Shown: positions 1-8,661, numbered from the stretch's first letter. The stretch is 64,000 nt of DNA from CAVTRI01 sp963737075 (GCA_963737075.1 CAVTRI010000001.1:62001-126000); one strand, 5' to 3'. A program made the numbers and translations. The notes: generated by a model not told the origin, from the letters alone.

Positions 1-256
1 GCCCCGCCATGCGCAGCGGTACTGGAGCGACTCCAGCTTGATGGGGGCGGTGGGCTGATCGAAGAGCATCCAGGCGGCGAGGCCCGGTTTTCGACCCCGC
101 GACTCACCTTGTGGATGTCGTTACAGGGAGAGATCGTCGGGAGTCCCCGCCCAGACCGCCACCCCTACCTGCAACTCGACGCCGATGTGGCTGAACGCGA
201 AATTCGGGTGAGCGCAGGAGACATGTGGCGTGGGGCGGGGTGGCCACAGTGGCCGG
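1..256. other. no gene recognised
   Basis: I see no convincing coding region, RNA gene or repeat here. Reading frames on both strands are open only by chance of high GC content and lack a ribosome binding site with family-like protein sequence. Confidence 0.4.
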
Positions 257-393
257 ATGGGCGCCTGGCAACTTCGAGAGATCACCTACGAACGAATCAT
301 CGAAGAGCTACTAGCCATCCTCCGGCGCTCCGCCCGACCAGCGACCAACATCCATCTGCCGTCGCAGCGCTGGCCTCCGCGGCCGTGCCGTAG
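257..393 (+). pseudogene. possible GntR-type winged-helix remnant
   Basis: From the ATG at 257 the frame reads like the start of a GntR-family DNA-binding domain: a YERIIEELLAIL helix, then LPSQR in the same frame. The next expected segment, ALASAAVP, lies in another frame and ends at the stop at 393. A GntR regulator would continue with a recognition helix and an effector domain, and neither is present. I infer a truncated, frameshifted remnant. The match is short, so chance resemblance is possible. Confidence 0.3.
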
Positions 394-664
394 TTCCGAC
401 ACTCGTCGGGCCGGACGGGCCCTTAAGCCAGCCAGCATCGACAGTGGTACGTCGGTTTCCCAAAGCCGGCGCCAAACTGAGCCGAGATGATCATCTCAAA
501 AGCAGACGGTCGAGGACCGCGTGCATACCTGGAGAGTCAGCAGACCCCATGAGGGGGATGCCGGTTAGCGAGGAGCCGCAAATCGGCGTGACCCGTCTCG
601 CTATTCCCGGAAATGGCCAAATGCACCTATAGCCGGATTATTGTCGTCGATGAAGGGATACACT
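394..664. other. no gene recognised
   Basis: This interval holds no reading frame with recognisable protein sequence, and no RNA gene or repeat that I can see. Confidence 0.35.
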
Positions 665-1110
665 ATGAGAACCAAAGAGACGGTCGAGGGACAATTATCG
701 TGGAGCCGGTTCTACTCCTGGGCGACAGCGACGCGAGGGTCTGCGAGAACATCTCGAAGAGGGACGACGGCATGGCTCGTCTTTGACTCCGGCGGCGACC
801 TCTACCAATACCGTTGCTACTGGATCAACGGCCCCAGCGGCGACCACGTGGTGGAGACCGGCAGTGCCCTCAGCGACGTCGACGCGGTGGCCTGGGCAGC
901 GGCGCGAACCTCCAACGCCCGATCCGAATGCCCGATCACCGCACGTACTGGGCCGGCCTCGCCCCAACCCCAGGCGGGTTCGCCGGGGTCTGGAGACCCA
1001 GCAGACCCGAAGACCCTCGTCGACCCCACGAGCCAGTCGTCTCCGAACTTGGATCAACCGTTGCGCCGTCATCACCCCCAGATCGACGCCGGGCAGGAGT
1101 GGCGGCATGA
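665..1110 (+). pseudogene. small conserved hypothetical protein, one frameshift
   Basis: The ATG at 665 opens a protein-like stretch (for example WLVFDSGGDLYQYRCYW and DAVAWAAARTSNAR) that stops looking like protein near 920. The expected continuation, RTYWAGLAPTPGGFAGVW, is in the +2 frame and runs to the stop at 1110. Joined, the product would be about 148 residues with a proline/arginine-rich tail. No function is known to me. A real frameshift and a single-base sequencing error explain the break equally well. Confidence 0.4.
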
Positions 1111-1284
1111 ACGCAGCCCCAGTCCCGATCTCCCCTCGTCACCTCGAGTGACAAAAGAGAGCGATCGAGATCGCTGGCGCGTGCATGCCGAGATGCGCCG
1201 GGCCCTGTGTCGCCTTGATCGAACTTTCGGACACCACCCCAGCCGCCCCCATCGCGTCAGCCGGCGTGGAGGCGAGTGTGGCAG

Positions 1285-1938
1285 TCAGGGGGCGAGGGCG
1301 GCGGGGCGTAGCCCGCTCGTGGCCAGGGCGAAGAGCTCCTTGCCGTTCCGACGCCCGTAGGCGAACGAGAGCCCGATACCGCTGCCGGTCCATATCCATC
1401 CTGATGCTTGGTGCATGAGCAGGAACCAGTGGATGTTCTGGGTCGTGAGCAGGGTGGCGGAGGTGGACGCCGAGCCGAGATAGATGAGACCCCATAGCCA
1501 CGACAAGTGGCGGACCAGGGGGCGGTAGGCGCTGTCGGTCAGCCGGTCGCCGAGCGCGGGCACGAAATCTCGGGCCAGGCTGACGAGCAGCGGTCGTCCG
1601 AGGGCGAGGGTGGCGACGAAGAGCGCGCTCATGGCGACGGTTTCGAAGATGGGCACGAAGAAGTAGGTGAACGTCGTCTGGTGGACGATCCAGGTGACAC
1701 AGCGGGTCGTGAGCGTCAGGGCGGTGATCGTGAGCAGCCCGGATATTCGTCCCTTTCTCACGGCCTGCAGGGCTAGGACCAGGTACGCCCAGGAGAGGGA
1801 GCCGATGATGCCGGTCCTCATCCCGGCGGCGGCGGACAGCGAGTAGAACAGGGTGATCGGGATGACCGTGGCGGTGACGATCGCGGGTAGCGCGCCGCGC
1901 CCCAGCCGTAACCATCGGCGGCTGGCGCCGGGGGTCAT
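1285..1938 (-). CDS. VC0807-like integral membrane protein
   Basis: This 217-residue protein is mostly hydrophobic, with about five or six membrane-spanning stretches and a basic C-terminal tail. Pattern and length recall the VC0807 family of inner-membrane proteins, whose function is unsettled. Short conserved-looking pieces include a GIIGSLSWAYL segment near residue 45 and a late TGSGIGLSFAYGRR. It starts at ATG 1938, 9 bases after the stop of the fatty acid desaturase gene, so the two are almost certainly co-transcribed. That pairing suggests a membrane-lipid role, but this is inference. Family assignment is moderate. Confidence 0.6.
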   Translation of the reverse strand: MTPGASRRWLRLGRGALPAIVTATVIPITLFYSLSAAAGMRTGIIGSLSWAYLVLALQAVRKGRISGLLTITALTLTTRCVTWIVHQTTFTYFFVPIFETVAMSALFVATLALGRPLLVSLARDFVPALGDRLTDSAYRPLVRHLSWLWGLIYLGSASTSATLLTTQNIHWFLLMHQASGWIWTGSGIGLSFAYGRRNGKELFALATSGLRPAALAP

Positions 1939-1947
1939 GCGGGCCCC

Positions 1948-2949
1948 TTACGCCCCGACCGTCCGCAGGTGACGGAGGCCGTGCCGATAGGATCCAACCA
2001 GGCTCTTCTCCTGGTAGCCCAAGCCTTGCTCTGCGCAGAAGGTCCGGACGATGCTCTGGGCTCGGGCCAGATTTCGTCGGGGCATCATCGGGAACAGGTG
2101 GTGTTCGATCTGGTAGTTGAGGCCGCCCAGCATGAAGGTGGTGAAGGGGCCGCCGATGACGTTGCGGGTCGTGATCACCTGTCGACGGGCGAAGGTCACC
2201 TTGGCGTCACGGTCGATGACGGGCATGCCCTTGTGGTTGGGGGCGAACGTGCAGCCCAGGTACAGGCCGAACACGGCCTGCTGGACAACGACGAACACCG
2301 CGGCCCGCATGGAAGACAGCACCCAGAACACCGCGGTCAGGTAGGCGGCATTGTGCACCACGAGAAGGGCCGCCTCGAGCGACGCGGAGCGGTCTCGGCG
2401 GCGGCGCAGCGCTTGGACGCTGGAGACGTGCAGGGCGACCGCTTCGAGGAGGAGCAGCGGGAAGAAGAGCCACGCTTGCCGGCGGGCTAGCCAGCGGCCG
2501 GCGCCGCGGCGTGTCCGAGCGACCTCGGGGGTGAAGGCGATGACGCCCGCACCGATGTCGGGGTCCAGGTCGACCTGGTTGGGGTGTGCGTGATGGGCGT
2601 TGTGCTTGGCGACCCACCATCCGAAGCTCAGACCGGTCAATAGGTTCCCGACCAACAGCCCGACCCGTCGGTTGACCCGACGCGACAGGAAGATCTGCTG
2701 ATGGCCGGCGTCGTGGCCGAGGAACACCACCTGGGCGAACATCAGGGCGAGCCACACCGCGATCGCCAAGGCGAACCAGGAGTCGCCCACGGCGAACAGC
2801 GCTGCCCACCCTGCGCCGAAGGCCGCCACGGTCATGGCGATCTTCACGGAGTAGTAGAGCGGTCGCCGGTCCAGCAGCCCGGCGTCACGAACGCGCGCGA
2901 CAAGCTCGCGGTAGTCAGTCGCGGCAGTGCTGATAGTGGCTGCAGCCAA
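1948..2949 (-). CDS. membrane fatty acid desaturase
   Basis: A 333-residue integral membrane di-iron desaturase that introduces double bonds into acyl chains. All three histidine boxes are present: HDAGH at residues 79-83, HNAHH at 116-120 and QIEHH near residue 285. Four hydrophobic segments lie around them, in the usual order. Box spacing and the third-box glutamine resemble the acyl-CoA/acyl-lipid 'front-end or delta-9' group (PF00487). No cytochrome b5 domain is fused, so an external electron donor is needed. The predicted start is TTG at 2949, with GGGAGAG 4-5 bases upstream. The downstream partner is the VC0807-like membrane protein. Confidence 0.85.
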   Translation of the reverse strand: MAAATISTAATDYRELVARVRDAGLLDRRPLYYSVKIAMTVAAFGAGWAALFAVGDSWFALAIAVWLALMFAQVVFLGHDAGHQQIFLSRRVNRRVGLLVGNLLTGLSFGWWVAKHNAHHAHPNQVDLDPDIGAGVIAFTPEVARTRRGAGRWLARRQAWLFFPLLLLEAVALHVSSVQALRRRRDRSASLEAALLVVHNAAYLTAVFWVLSSMRAAVFVVVQQAVFGLYLGCTFAPNHKGMPVIDRDAKVTFARRQVITTRNVIGGPFTTFMLGGLNYQIEHHLFPMMPRRNLARAQSIVRTFCAEQGLGYQEKSLVGSYRHGLRHLRTVGA

Positions 2950-3085
2950 TAGACTCTCCCGGTGATGTCCTGTCTGCGGGCGTCACCGGGGTCTGGAGCA
3001 ACGCCGAGAGCGATGCCCTCGTCAGTGGGTAGTGTACACCAAGGCCTGCCCCCCAGCGGCGGGTGACCCGTCCAGCGCGTCGACC

Positions 3086-3826
3086 TCAGGAGATCTCCGT
3101 CGGCCGTGAGCGGTCGAGATCTCCGACCGCCAGGGCGCCGCCGATGACGTCGCGGGCGACGTCCACCAGCCACAGGTTGTGGTTGCGGGCGTGGTTGCGG
3201 AGGGCCGTGAACGCCTGTTCCATGTCGAGGCCCTGCCGTTCGGCCACCATCCCCTTGGCTTGCTCGATCACGATCCGGCTGTTGAGCGCGTTCTGCAGCT
3301 GCTCGTTGACGCGCTGGGCTTCGAGGGAGGCGCGGTGCTGCAGGATCGCGATGGTGGCGACGTCGGCCAGCGCCTGGGCGGCGGTCAGATCGGCCTCTGG
3401 CATGGCTCCCGCTTGGCGGTGCAACAGGTTGAGGGCGCCGATCACCGCCCCGCGCAGCCGCATCGGCAACGCGTGGACGGAGTGGAACCCGGCTTTCAAT
3501 GCTTCGGCGGCGAAGCGGGGCCAGCGGCTGTTGACCGTGGCCAGGTCCTGGTTGACCACGGGCTGACCCGTCCGGTAGCTGTCGAGACACGGCCCTTCAT
3601 GGGACTGCAGTTCGAACAGCTCGAGCAGGCGCATGGCCTCGTCCGAGGAGGCCATCACCCGCAGGTCACCGTCGGGCGAAGCCAGCATGAGGCCGGCCGC
3701 TCCGACACCGAGCACCCCGACGCACCGGTCAGCGAGCAACGTCAGGACGTCGACGACGTCGAAGTCGGCCACGAGGGTGTCGGCCAACTCGACGAGGGTT
3801 TTGGCGAGCAGCGCTTCTCTGGCCAT
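3086..3826 (-). CDS. GAF-ANTAR domain regulator
   Basis: A 246-residue protein with an N-terminal GAF domain (about residues 20-165, including the typical EGPCLDSYRTG and LRGAVIGALNLL segments) and a C-terminal ANTAR domain (about 180-235, with the helix motif VIEQAKGMVAERQ). ANTAR domains bind paired RNA hairpins and cause transcription antitermination; GAF domains sense small ligands or redox state. An upstream in-frame ATG exists at 3838, but a GGAGG sits between it and the ATG at 3826 at ideal spacing, so 3826 is chosen. It lies 61 bases beyond the stop of another GAF-ANTAR gene transcribed in the same direction. Such pairs are common in actinobacterial stress circuits. Confidence 0.85.
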   Translation of the reverse strand: MAREALLAKTLVELADTLVADFDVVDVLTLLADRCVGVLGVGAAGLMLASPDGDLRVMASSDEAMRLLELFELQSHEGPCLDSYRTGQPVVNQDLATVNSRWPRFAAEALKAGFHSVHALPMRLRGAVIGALNLLHRQAGAMPEADLTAAQALADVATIAILQHRASLEAQRVNEQLQNALNSRIVIEQAKGMVAERQGLDMEQAFTALRNHARNHNLWLVDVARDVIGGALAVGDLDRSRPTEIS

Positions 3827-3887
3827 CCGAACCTCCATTCACGATCCTCTGCCATTCTGACCGCGGGCCGCGCCGACGTCGCGCGGG

Positions 3888-4616
3888 TCACGGCGCGCGG
3901 TCCCCGTCGCCGGTCCGGGCGTCGAACCGGAGCCTCCTAGCCACCACGTCTTCGGCCAACGCGGCCAGAGGACGGCTGTTACCGAAGGCGTATGCTCTCA
4001 GCCGGATGAGCGCGTGGCCGACGCTGACGTCGAGCTGAGCGGCGACCATGCCCGTGGCTTGGTGCACCACGTACTGGAAGTCGGCGTTGGCCGCGAGGCC
4101 GTCGGCCAGCTCCCCTGGAGCGGCGGCCGCTTGCAGCACGATGACGGCTCGGGCGACGACGTCGGCCATGACCAACGCGTCGGCGTGCTGTTCGCTGGTC
4201 AGGGATCCCGGCTCGTCACAGTAGAGGTTGAGCGCCCCGAGGCGGACCGCTCCGATTCGGACCGGGAATCCGAACACGGCCCGCGCCCCCGCCTGGACTG
4301 CCGGCCCCGTGAAGGCGAGCCAGCGGGAAGTGGTCGGCTCCGCCAGGTCGGGCTCGAGCACGGGCCGGTCCAAGTGGTAGGCGTCCAGGCAGGGCCCCTC
4401 CCCGAGCGCGTACTGCAGCTGTTCGATGAGGGCGCTGACCGCGTTGGTCGTACAAACCGAGCCCCGTGGCACGTCACCAGACATCAGCATGATCCCGGCC
4501 CCGGTGACCCTTGTCACCTCGGCGCACACCTCGCAGAGGCGCATCGATTCGAGTTCGCCCGGCGAGCCGGCCAGCCCGGCCAGGATCCGCAGGCGCCTTT
4601 GCCCAGCACCGTTCAA
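3888..4616 (-). CDS. GAF-ANTAR domain regulator, coupled to STAS gene
   Basis: This second GAF-ANTAR protein has a GAF region (EGPCLDAYHLDRPV, then VRIGAVRLGALNLY) and an ANTAR-like helix (VVHQATGMVAAQLDVSVGHAL) followed by the usual aromatic/arginine-rich end. An upstream-extended frame exists, but a TTG at 4616 overlaps the TGA stop of the STAS gene as TTGA. This is a typical translational-coupling arrangement and gives 242 residues that begin where the family normally begins. The glutamine-for-lysine change (HQATGMV) in the ANTAR helix, against HQAKGMV in the neighbour, may affect RNA binding. Start choice is moderate, family assignment strong. Confidence 0.75.
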   Translation of the reverse strand: MNGAGQRRLRILAGLAGSPGELESMRLCEVCAEVTRVTGAGIMLMSGDVPRGSVCTTNAVSALIEQLQYALGEGPCLDAYHLDRPVLEPDLAEPTTSRWLAFTGPAVQAGARAVFGFPVRIGAVRLGALNLYCDEPGSLTSEQHADALVMADVVARAVIVLQAAAAPGELADGLAANADFQYVVHQATGMVAAQLDVSVGHALIRLRAYAFGNSRPLAALAEDVVARRLRFDARTGDGDRAP

Positions 4617-5143
4617 GACGCGCCTCGGGGGGCGATATTCACCGCGCCCCGGCCTGCGGGATGGCAGGCCTGCGAATACGACACCTTCCCCGAGGAGATG
4701 ACGGGTCGAAGGGAGGCCGGCTCGGCGACCCCGTGCCCCATTCGGTACCCAGGAGGCGACGACGCGTCGACCCCCCACGGGTCGACGGCACTTGCCGGTC
4801 GAGGATCGATGAGATCGGCGGGACCGCGGAGTTCGAGGATCCGTTGCGCCTGGCTCGGCGGCGAGCGCAACACCAGCGACCGTGACCGTAGCCGGAGAAA
4901 CCTCGCGGCCCGGGCCAGGACCCCGACCGTCGCCGCACCCATGAAGGACACGTCGGCTAGGTCGACCACGAGGTCGGCGTCGTTGAGGGCGATCGCCGAC
5001 GCCAGGGTCAAGGACAGTTCGGCCACCGTCGACGCGTCGTGCTCGCCTTGGACGAAGACGATAGTGCGATCGGCGTCGGGCTCTGCGGTTGACAGCCGAC
5101 TTTGCGGAACGACGGTCACGGACGAACTCTGGATAGGAGCCAT
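4613..5143 (-). CDS. STAS-domain anti-sigma factor antagonist-like protein
   Basis: The first ~115 residues form a STAS fold: a beta strand ending VFVQGEHDASTV, then DLVVDLADVSFMGAATVGVL, where the serine of the canonical DSSG loop is replaced within FMGAA. That serine is the phosphorylation site in classical SpoIIAA-type antagonists, so regulation by phosphorylation is doubtful. A further ~60 residues are low-complexity and match nothing I know. The start at ATG 5143 has AGGAGGAG 4 bases upstream. The stop overlaps the start of the downstream GAF-ANTAR gene, implying paired production of a partner-switch protein and an RNA-binding antiterminator. Confidence 0.75.
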   Translation of the reverse strand: MAPIQSSSVTVVPQSRLSTAEPDADRTIVFVQGEHDASTVAELSLTLASAIALNDADLVVDLADVSFMGAATVGVLARAARFLRLRSRSLVLRSPPSQAQRILELRGPADLIDPRPASAVDPWGVDASSPPGYRMGHGVAEPASLRPVISSGKVSYSQACHPAGRGAVNIAPRGAS

Positions 5144-5418
5144 CGCACTCCTCCTGGCGTCAGGGCGCTGCCAAATCAAGCGCTACCAGGGTCCAGAGCA
5201 CCGCTCCCGAGCCAACCGAAGCCGGCCCGACACGTCCGGGATGTTTTCGTGTCGCCACCCACGATACCCCCGTTAGGCCACCCCATGCGGCCCTCTCATG
5301 TCGGCACGGGGCGAACGGACCAGCGGAGGATGGCCAGAGCCTCCTCGGTCACAAGGGCGGCGGTGATGTCCGGCAGCTGCAAGGTACCGACCCCGCCAGC
5401 TTCCCTGCGGCAGGACCG

Positions 5419-5774
5419 GTCACCGCGTCGGCGCTGCTCGCCGAGATCGGCGAAGACCGCAACCGGTTCCCGACCGTCGACGCGCTGCTGGCCGAGGCCG
5501 GACTGGCCCCAGTGACTCTGGCGTCGGGAAGAACGACCAGAGTCCGATTCCGCCGAGCCTGCAACCCTCGCCTCCGCGACACGTTCAACTGGTGTGGGCA
5601 TACACGCTCAAACGCATCGACCCGCCCAGCCGCGCCCGCTATCTCGCCGCGCTGGACCGCGGCCAGCACGCCCACCGGGCCCTCCGCTCCGTCGGCGCGT
5701 CGTGGACCCGGGTCCTCTGGCGCTGCTGGCAGGACCACACCACCTACAACCCCGGCATCCACCGGCCCGCCTAG
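5419..5774 (+). pseudogene. IS110-family transposase, C-terminal fragment
   Basis: The frame beginning near 5419 reads GPVTASALLAEIGEDR and FPTVDALLAEAGLAPVT, matching the Transposase_20 (C-terminal) domain of IS110-family enzymes. Near 5590 the reading shifts by one frame, then continues with RARYLAALDRGQHAHRAL and SWTRVLWRCWQD to a stop at 5774. The N-terminal DEDD catalytic domain is absent. It is a dead fragment unrelated in detail to the intact IS110 element at 11.6-12.6 kb. Confidence 0.65.
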
Positions 5775-5886
5775 ATCACCCGCCACAGGTCCCGACGCCG
5801 CCGTGCAGACACGCGGCCGGGTTCGTCGCGCCCGCGAACCGACACCTCGGTTTTCTCTTAGCCGGGGCAACTTGACATTGGGAGTC

Positions 5887-6270
5887 TGCCGGGTGCATGC
5901 CATGCGCAACATCCTGGCCAAGGTGCCCAAGGCCGACGCCGAGATGGTGGCGGCGGCCATCCGCACCATCTTCGCCCAACCCTCCGGCGAGGCCGTCCAC
6001 GCACAGTTCGACCGCCCATGGCCACCCTCGAGCCCCAATTCCCCGCGGTGGCCACCCTGCTCGTCGCCGCCCGAGAGGACCTGCTCGCATTCTGTGCCTT
6101 CCCGCCCGAGCACTGGCGCAAGATCTGGGTCAACGAACCCGCTTGAGCGGCTGCACCGAGAAATCAAGCGGCGCACCGACGTAGTGGGCGTGTTCCCCAA
6201 CGACGAGGCCATCGAGCGCCTCGTCACCGCTGTCATCGTCGAACAACACGACGAATGGGCCGTCGGCAGG
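5887..6270 (+). pseudogene. IS256-family transposase, C-terminal fragment
   Basis: Three consecutive pieces in different frames reproduce the end of an IS256 transposase: CRVHAMRNILAKVPK and AAAIRTIFAQPSGEAV in the first frame, VATLLVAAREDLLAF and PPEHWRKIW in another, then NPLERLHREIKRRTD and VVGVFPNDEAIERLV back in the first. The N-terminal part with the first catalytic aspartates is missing. Two frameshifts and the truncation show that it is inactive. Confidence 0.7.
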
Positions 6271-6518
6271 CTCGTGCGGATTGAATCCGCCGTTACCTAT
6301 CGGAGACTCGATGAGTGGGATCAACTCGAGATTCTCGTAGCCAGTGGCGAGCCATCGAGAAGCTATCGGACGAGCCGGGTCCGTGGATTTACGTCGCGAT
6401 ACGCACTCGTGTGCGCCGTGAGCTTTAGGCCCGCAATGGTCGGGCAACGCGAGGCTACAACTGACCGACCCCAGCTCACGCTGCCGGGCACGGGGCGGCG
6501 CCGCACTGGAGGACTGAG

Positions 6519-7019
6519 CTTCCCGAGTACGGCCTGCTCGAACGGTTCGCGGCGTACACGGGCCTGCGAGCAGGCGAGCTCGCGGCCCTGCGAGCCTCGG
6601 GCTGGACCTCCTTCGTCGGCGTGTCGAGGTGAGCGAAGCGATGAGTGACGTGAACGGCCGGTTGGTGTTGGGCCCGACGAAGACCTACCAAAGCCGCTCG
6701 GTGCCGCTACCTCGCTTCTTGTGCGACGAGCTGGTGCCGCTGCTGGCGAGGAAGGGGCGGGAGGACCTCGTCTTTCCGGGGCCCGAGGGCGCGACCACCG
6801 CCCCGAAACTGTAAGCTCGCCTTAAGCCAGCGTGAACGCCCTCGATTCCCCCAGAACCGAAGATTCATTTTCCGCCACCGTGCGGGCTTGTGATCACACA
6901 CCCTCGGGCGATCATGGAGCGAATGGGCCACTCCTCTATTACGGTGACGTTGAACACGTACGGTCATTTTCTGTCCGGTTTGGAAGAGCAGCTGACCGAG
7001 GCGTTGGACGCCCGTGGCC
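6519..7019 (+). pseudogene. tyrosine integrase remnant next to tRNA-Arg
   Basis: Pieces of a phage-type integrase catalytic domain appear in order: TGLRAGELAALR (first catalytic arginine), then in a shifted frame GPTKTYQSRSVPLPRFL (lysine region) and LVFPGPEG, a stop at 6812-6814, then after a gap IMERMGHSSITVTLNTYGHF with the H box and the nucleophilic tyrosine. The HxLRH segment is missing, and at least one frameshift occurs near 6595. The fragment ends about 140 bases before the 3' end of tRNA-Arg, the usual position for an integrase beside its attachment tRNA. I infer a dead, older element. Confidence 0.65.
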
Positions 7020-7157
7020 GAGGCGCTCGGGCGGCGGCCGGAGGGCGACAGCCGGGCGACGGCCGGTGTCGACGGCCGGACCGGTGGGTCACGTGTGGGT
7101 CACGCCGGGGTCGTCCCGCTCGATCATCGTCAGTCAAGGCGAGCTGCGGTTTTCCGG

Positions 7158-7230
7158 CGCCCCCGGCAGGACTCGAACCTGCGACGCACGGTTTAGGAAA
7201 CCGACGCTCTATCCTCTGAGCTACGGGGGC
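7158..7230 (-). tRNA. tRNA-Arg(CCU)
   Basis: Read on the minus strand, a complete cloverleaf is present: acceptor GCCCCCG pairs with CGGGGGC, the D arm has GCTC/GAGC, the anticodon loop TTCCTAA carries CCU, and the T arm is GCAGG-TTCGAAT-CCTGC. CCA is not encoded after the discriminator G. The 5' part of the gene lies within the 40-bp repeat that bounds the integrative element, so everything upstream of the tRNA (above 7231) is now element DNA. Confidence 0.93.
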
Positions 7231-7231
7231 T
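7192..7231. repeat. left attachment repeat (att), 40 bp
   Basis: This 40-bp segment is identical to 13985-14024 and covers the 5' end through the anticodon loop of tRNA-Arg, plus one base upstream. The neighbouring bases differ between copies on both sides, which defines the repeat length. Confidence 0.85.
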
Positions 7232-7303
7232 CGATGCAGAAATACCTTGTGTCGACTGCATTATGTGATTGGCTGGTCCCTGATCTGCGGACCATGGTAG
7301 GGT

Positions 7304-7324
7304 TTGGTCAAGAAATGGTCAAGA
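7304..7324. repeat. candidate arm-type integrase site, left end
   Basis: The sequence contains TGGTCAAGA twice at an 11-base period (7305-7313 and 7316-7324), about one helical turn. The 21-base block matches 13861-13881 at 19 of 21 positions in the same orientation. It lies 73 bases inside the left attachment repeat and about 60 bases upstream of the integrase start, fitting an arm-binding site that could also autoregulate the integrase. Confidence 0.5.
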
Positions 7325-7386
7325 GCGGCCTACCCACCGACAGGGTGGTCAACATCCCGGGTCAGGTTCGAGGAGAAAGCGCAGGC

Positions 7387-8661
7387 ATGCCGAGGAGCAT
7401 CGGGTCGAAGTCCGAGCGGTCGCCTGGGGTGTGGAGATTTCGGGTGACAGCCGGCTACGACCCCATCACTCGCAAGCCGATCCAAAAGTCGAAGACCTTC
7501 AAGGGCACAGAACGCCAGGCTGAGAAGGAGCTCCAGAGGTTCGCTGCCACCGCCTCGGCGCAGACGGCCACATCCGTCGACGAGGCCAGCACCCTCGGTC
7601 AGGTGATCGACCGATGGCTTGACTTCGTGAAAGTCCGTCTCGGGGGCAAGACGTATCTCTCCTACGCCTCGTTCATGAAGAGAGTCGAAGCGGACCTTGG
7701 CCACCTTCCGGTGAAGCGCCTCGAGAAGCAGGGAGCTCAGCTGCTCGACAAGCAGTACGAGCGGTGGCTGGAGCAGGGCATCCCGCCGGCGACGGTCAAG
7801 CGCACCCACGAGATCCTTCGCAACTGTCTCCACCAAGCCGAGCGCTGGGATCTCATCGACTCCTGCGCCACCGACCGGGCGACGCCCCCCAAGCACGCCA
7901 AGCCGCCCATCCGCGACGTCGGTGCTGACGTCGTGGTCGGAGTGATTCAGGAGTCGAGGAAGCGGAGAACGGCCGCATACCTGCCCGTCGCCATCACGCT
8001 TGACTCCGTCACCGGCATGCGCGCCGGTGAGCTTTGCGCCCTCGCCTGGGCGGACTTCAACCAAGAGACCAAAATCATTCGCGTTGACAAGGCCATCACC
8101 CAGAATTCCGACCGAACCTGGGTCGTCGCGCCGACGAAGACCTCCCAGATGCGTGACATCTCGCTCGAGGACCAGACGGTCGACATGCTCCTCAACTGGC
8201 GAGCAGAGGTTGACTCCGCCGCCCGCAAGGCCGGCGTGGAGCTGGCTCCCTGGGGTTACATCTTCAGCCCGGACCCAAGCGGTAGGTGCTTCTGGAAGCC
8301 CCAGTCGTTCTGCCAAGCCGTCCGCCGGCTGGGCGACGTTTGCTGCCCCCAGTGCAGGTACAAGAAGAAGCCCAATCCGGAGTGTCCCACCTGCAATGGC
8401 GTCCGGCGCATCCGGGCTTTCGAGCTCAACCAACTGGAGGTCCGCCACTTCACTGCCACCCAGCTCGTCGCCGCCGGTTTGGACGTCGTCACCGTCGCCG
8501 GAGTCATGGGTCACCATCCCACAGTAACGGTGTCCAACTACGCCGCTTGGCAGCGCAAGGGAGGACAGAGGGCGGCGACGGCGATCAGCGAAGTGATTTT
8601 TGGACATCAGCACCTGGGCGCCGACGTCGGCGAAGACGACGGCGCTCAGGCCGCCTCGTAG
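7387..8661 (+). CDS. tyrosine site-specific integrase with zinc-ribbon insert
   Basis: A 424-residue recombinase. Residues 1-60 look like an arm-binding AP2-like domain (WRFRVTAGYDPITRK), about 65-165 the core-binding helices, and 180-395 the catalytic domain. Visible active-site residues are Arg212 (TGMRAGEL), Lys251 (PTKTSQMRDISL), Arg353, His376 (MGHH) and Tyr385 (SNYAAW). The histidine of the usual HxxR box is replaced by Leu350. Cysteines 319/320, 323, 333 and 336 form a CxxC...CxxC zinc-ribbon-like insert before that box, which is uncommon in this family. The start at ATG 7387 has a GGAG upstream; the open frame extends further 5' only by running through the tRNA antisense. It overlaps the convergent HTH gene by 16 bases. 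Confidence 0.88.
   Translation: MPRSIGSKSERSPGVWRFRVTAGYDPITRKPIQKSKTFKGTERQAEKELQRFAATASAQTATSVDEASTLGQVIDRWLDFVKVRLGGKTYLSYASFMKRVEADLGHLPVKRLEKQGAQLLDKQYERWLEQGIPPATVKRTHEILRNCLHQAERWDLIDSCATDRATPPKHAKPPIRDVGADVVVGVIQESRKRRTAAYLPVAITLDSVTGMRAGELCALAWADFNQETKIIRVDKAITQNSDRTWVVAPTKTSQMRDISLEDQTVDMLLNWRAEVDSAARKAGVELAPWGYIFSPDPSGRCFWKPQSFCQAVRRLGDVCCPQCRYKKKPNPECPTCNGVRRIRAFELNQLEVRHFTATQLVAAGLDVVTVAGVMGHHPTVTVSNYAAWQRKGGQRAATAISEVIFGHQHLGADVGEDDGAQAAS

Noticed and set aside
6832..7386. Long N-terminal extension of the integrase
   Set aside because: The open frame runs through the remnant integrase and the antisense of tRNA-Arg; a good ribosome binding site and family-like start occur at 7387.
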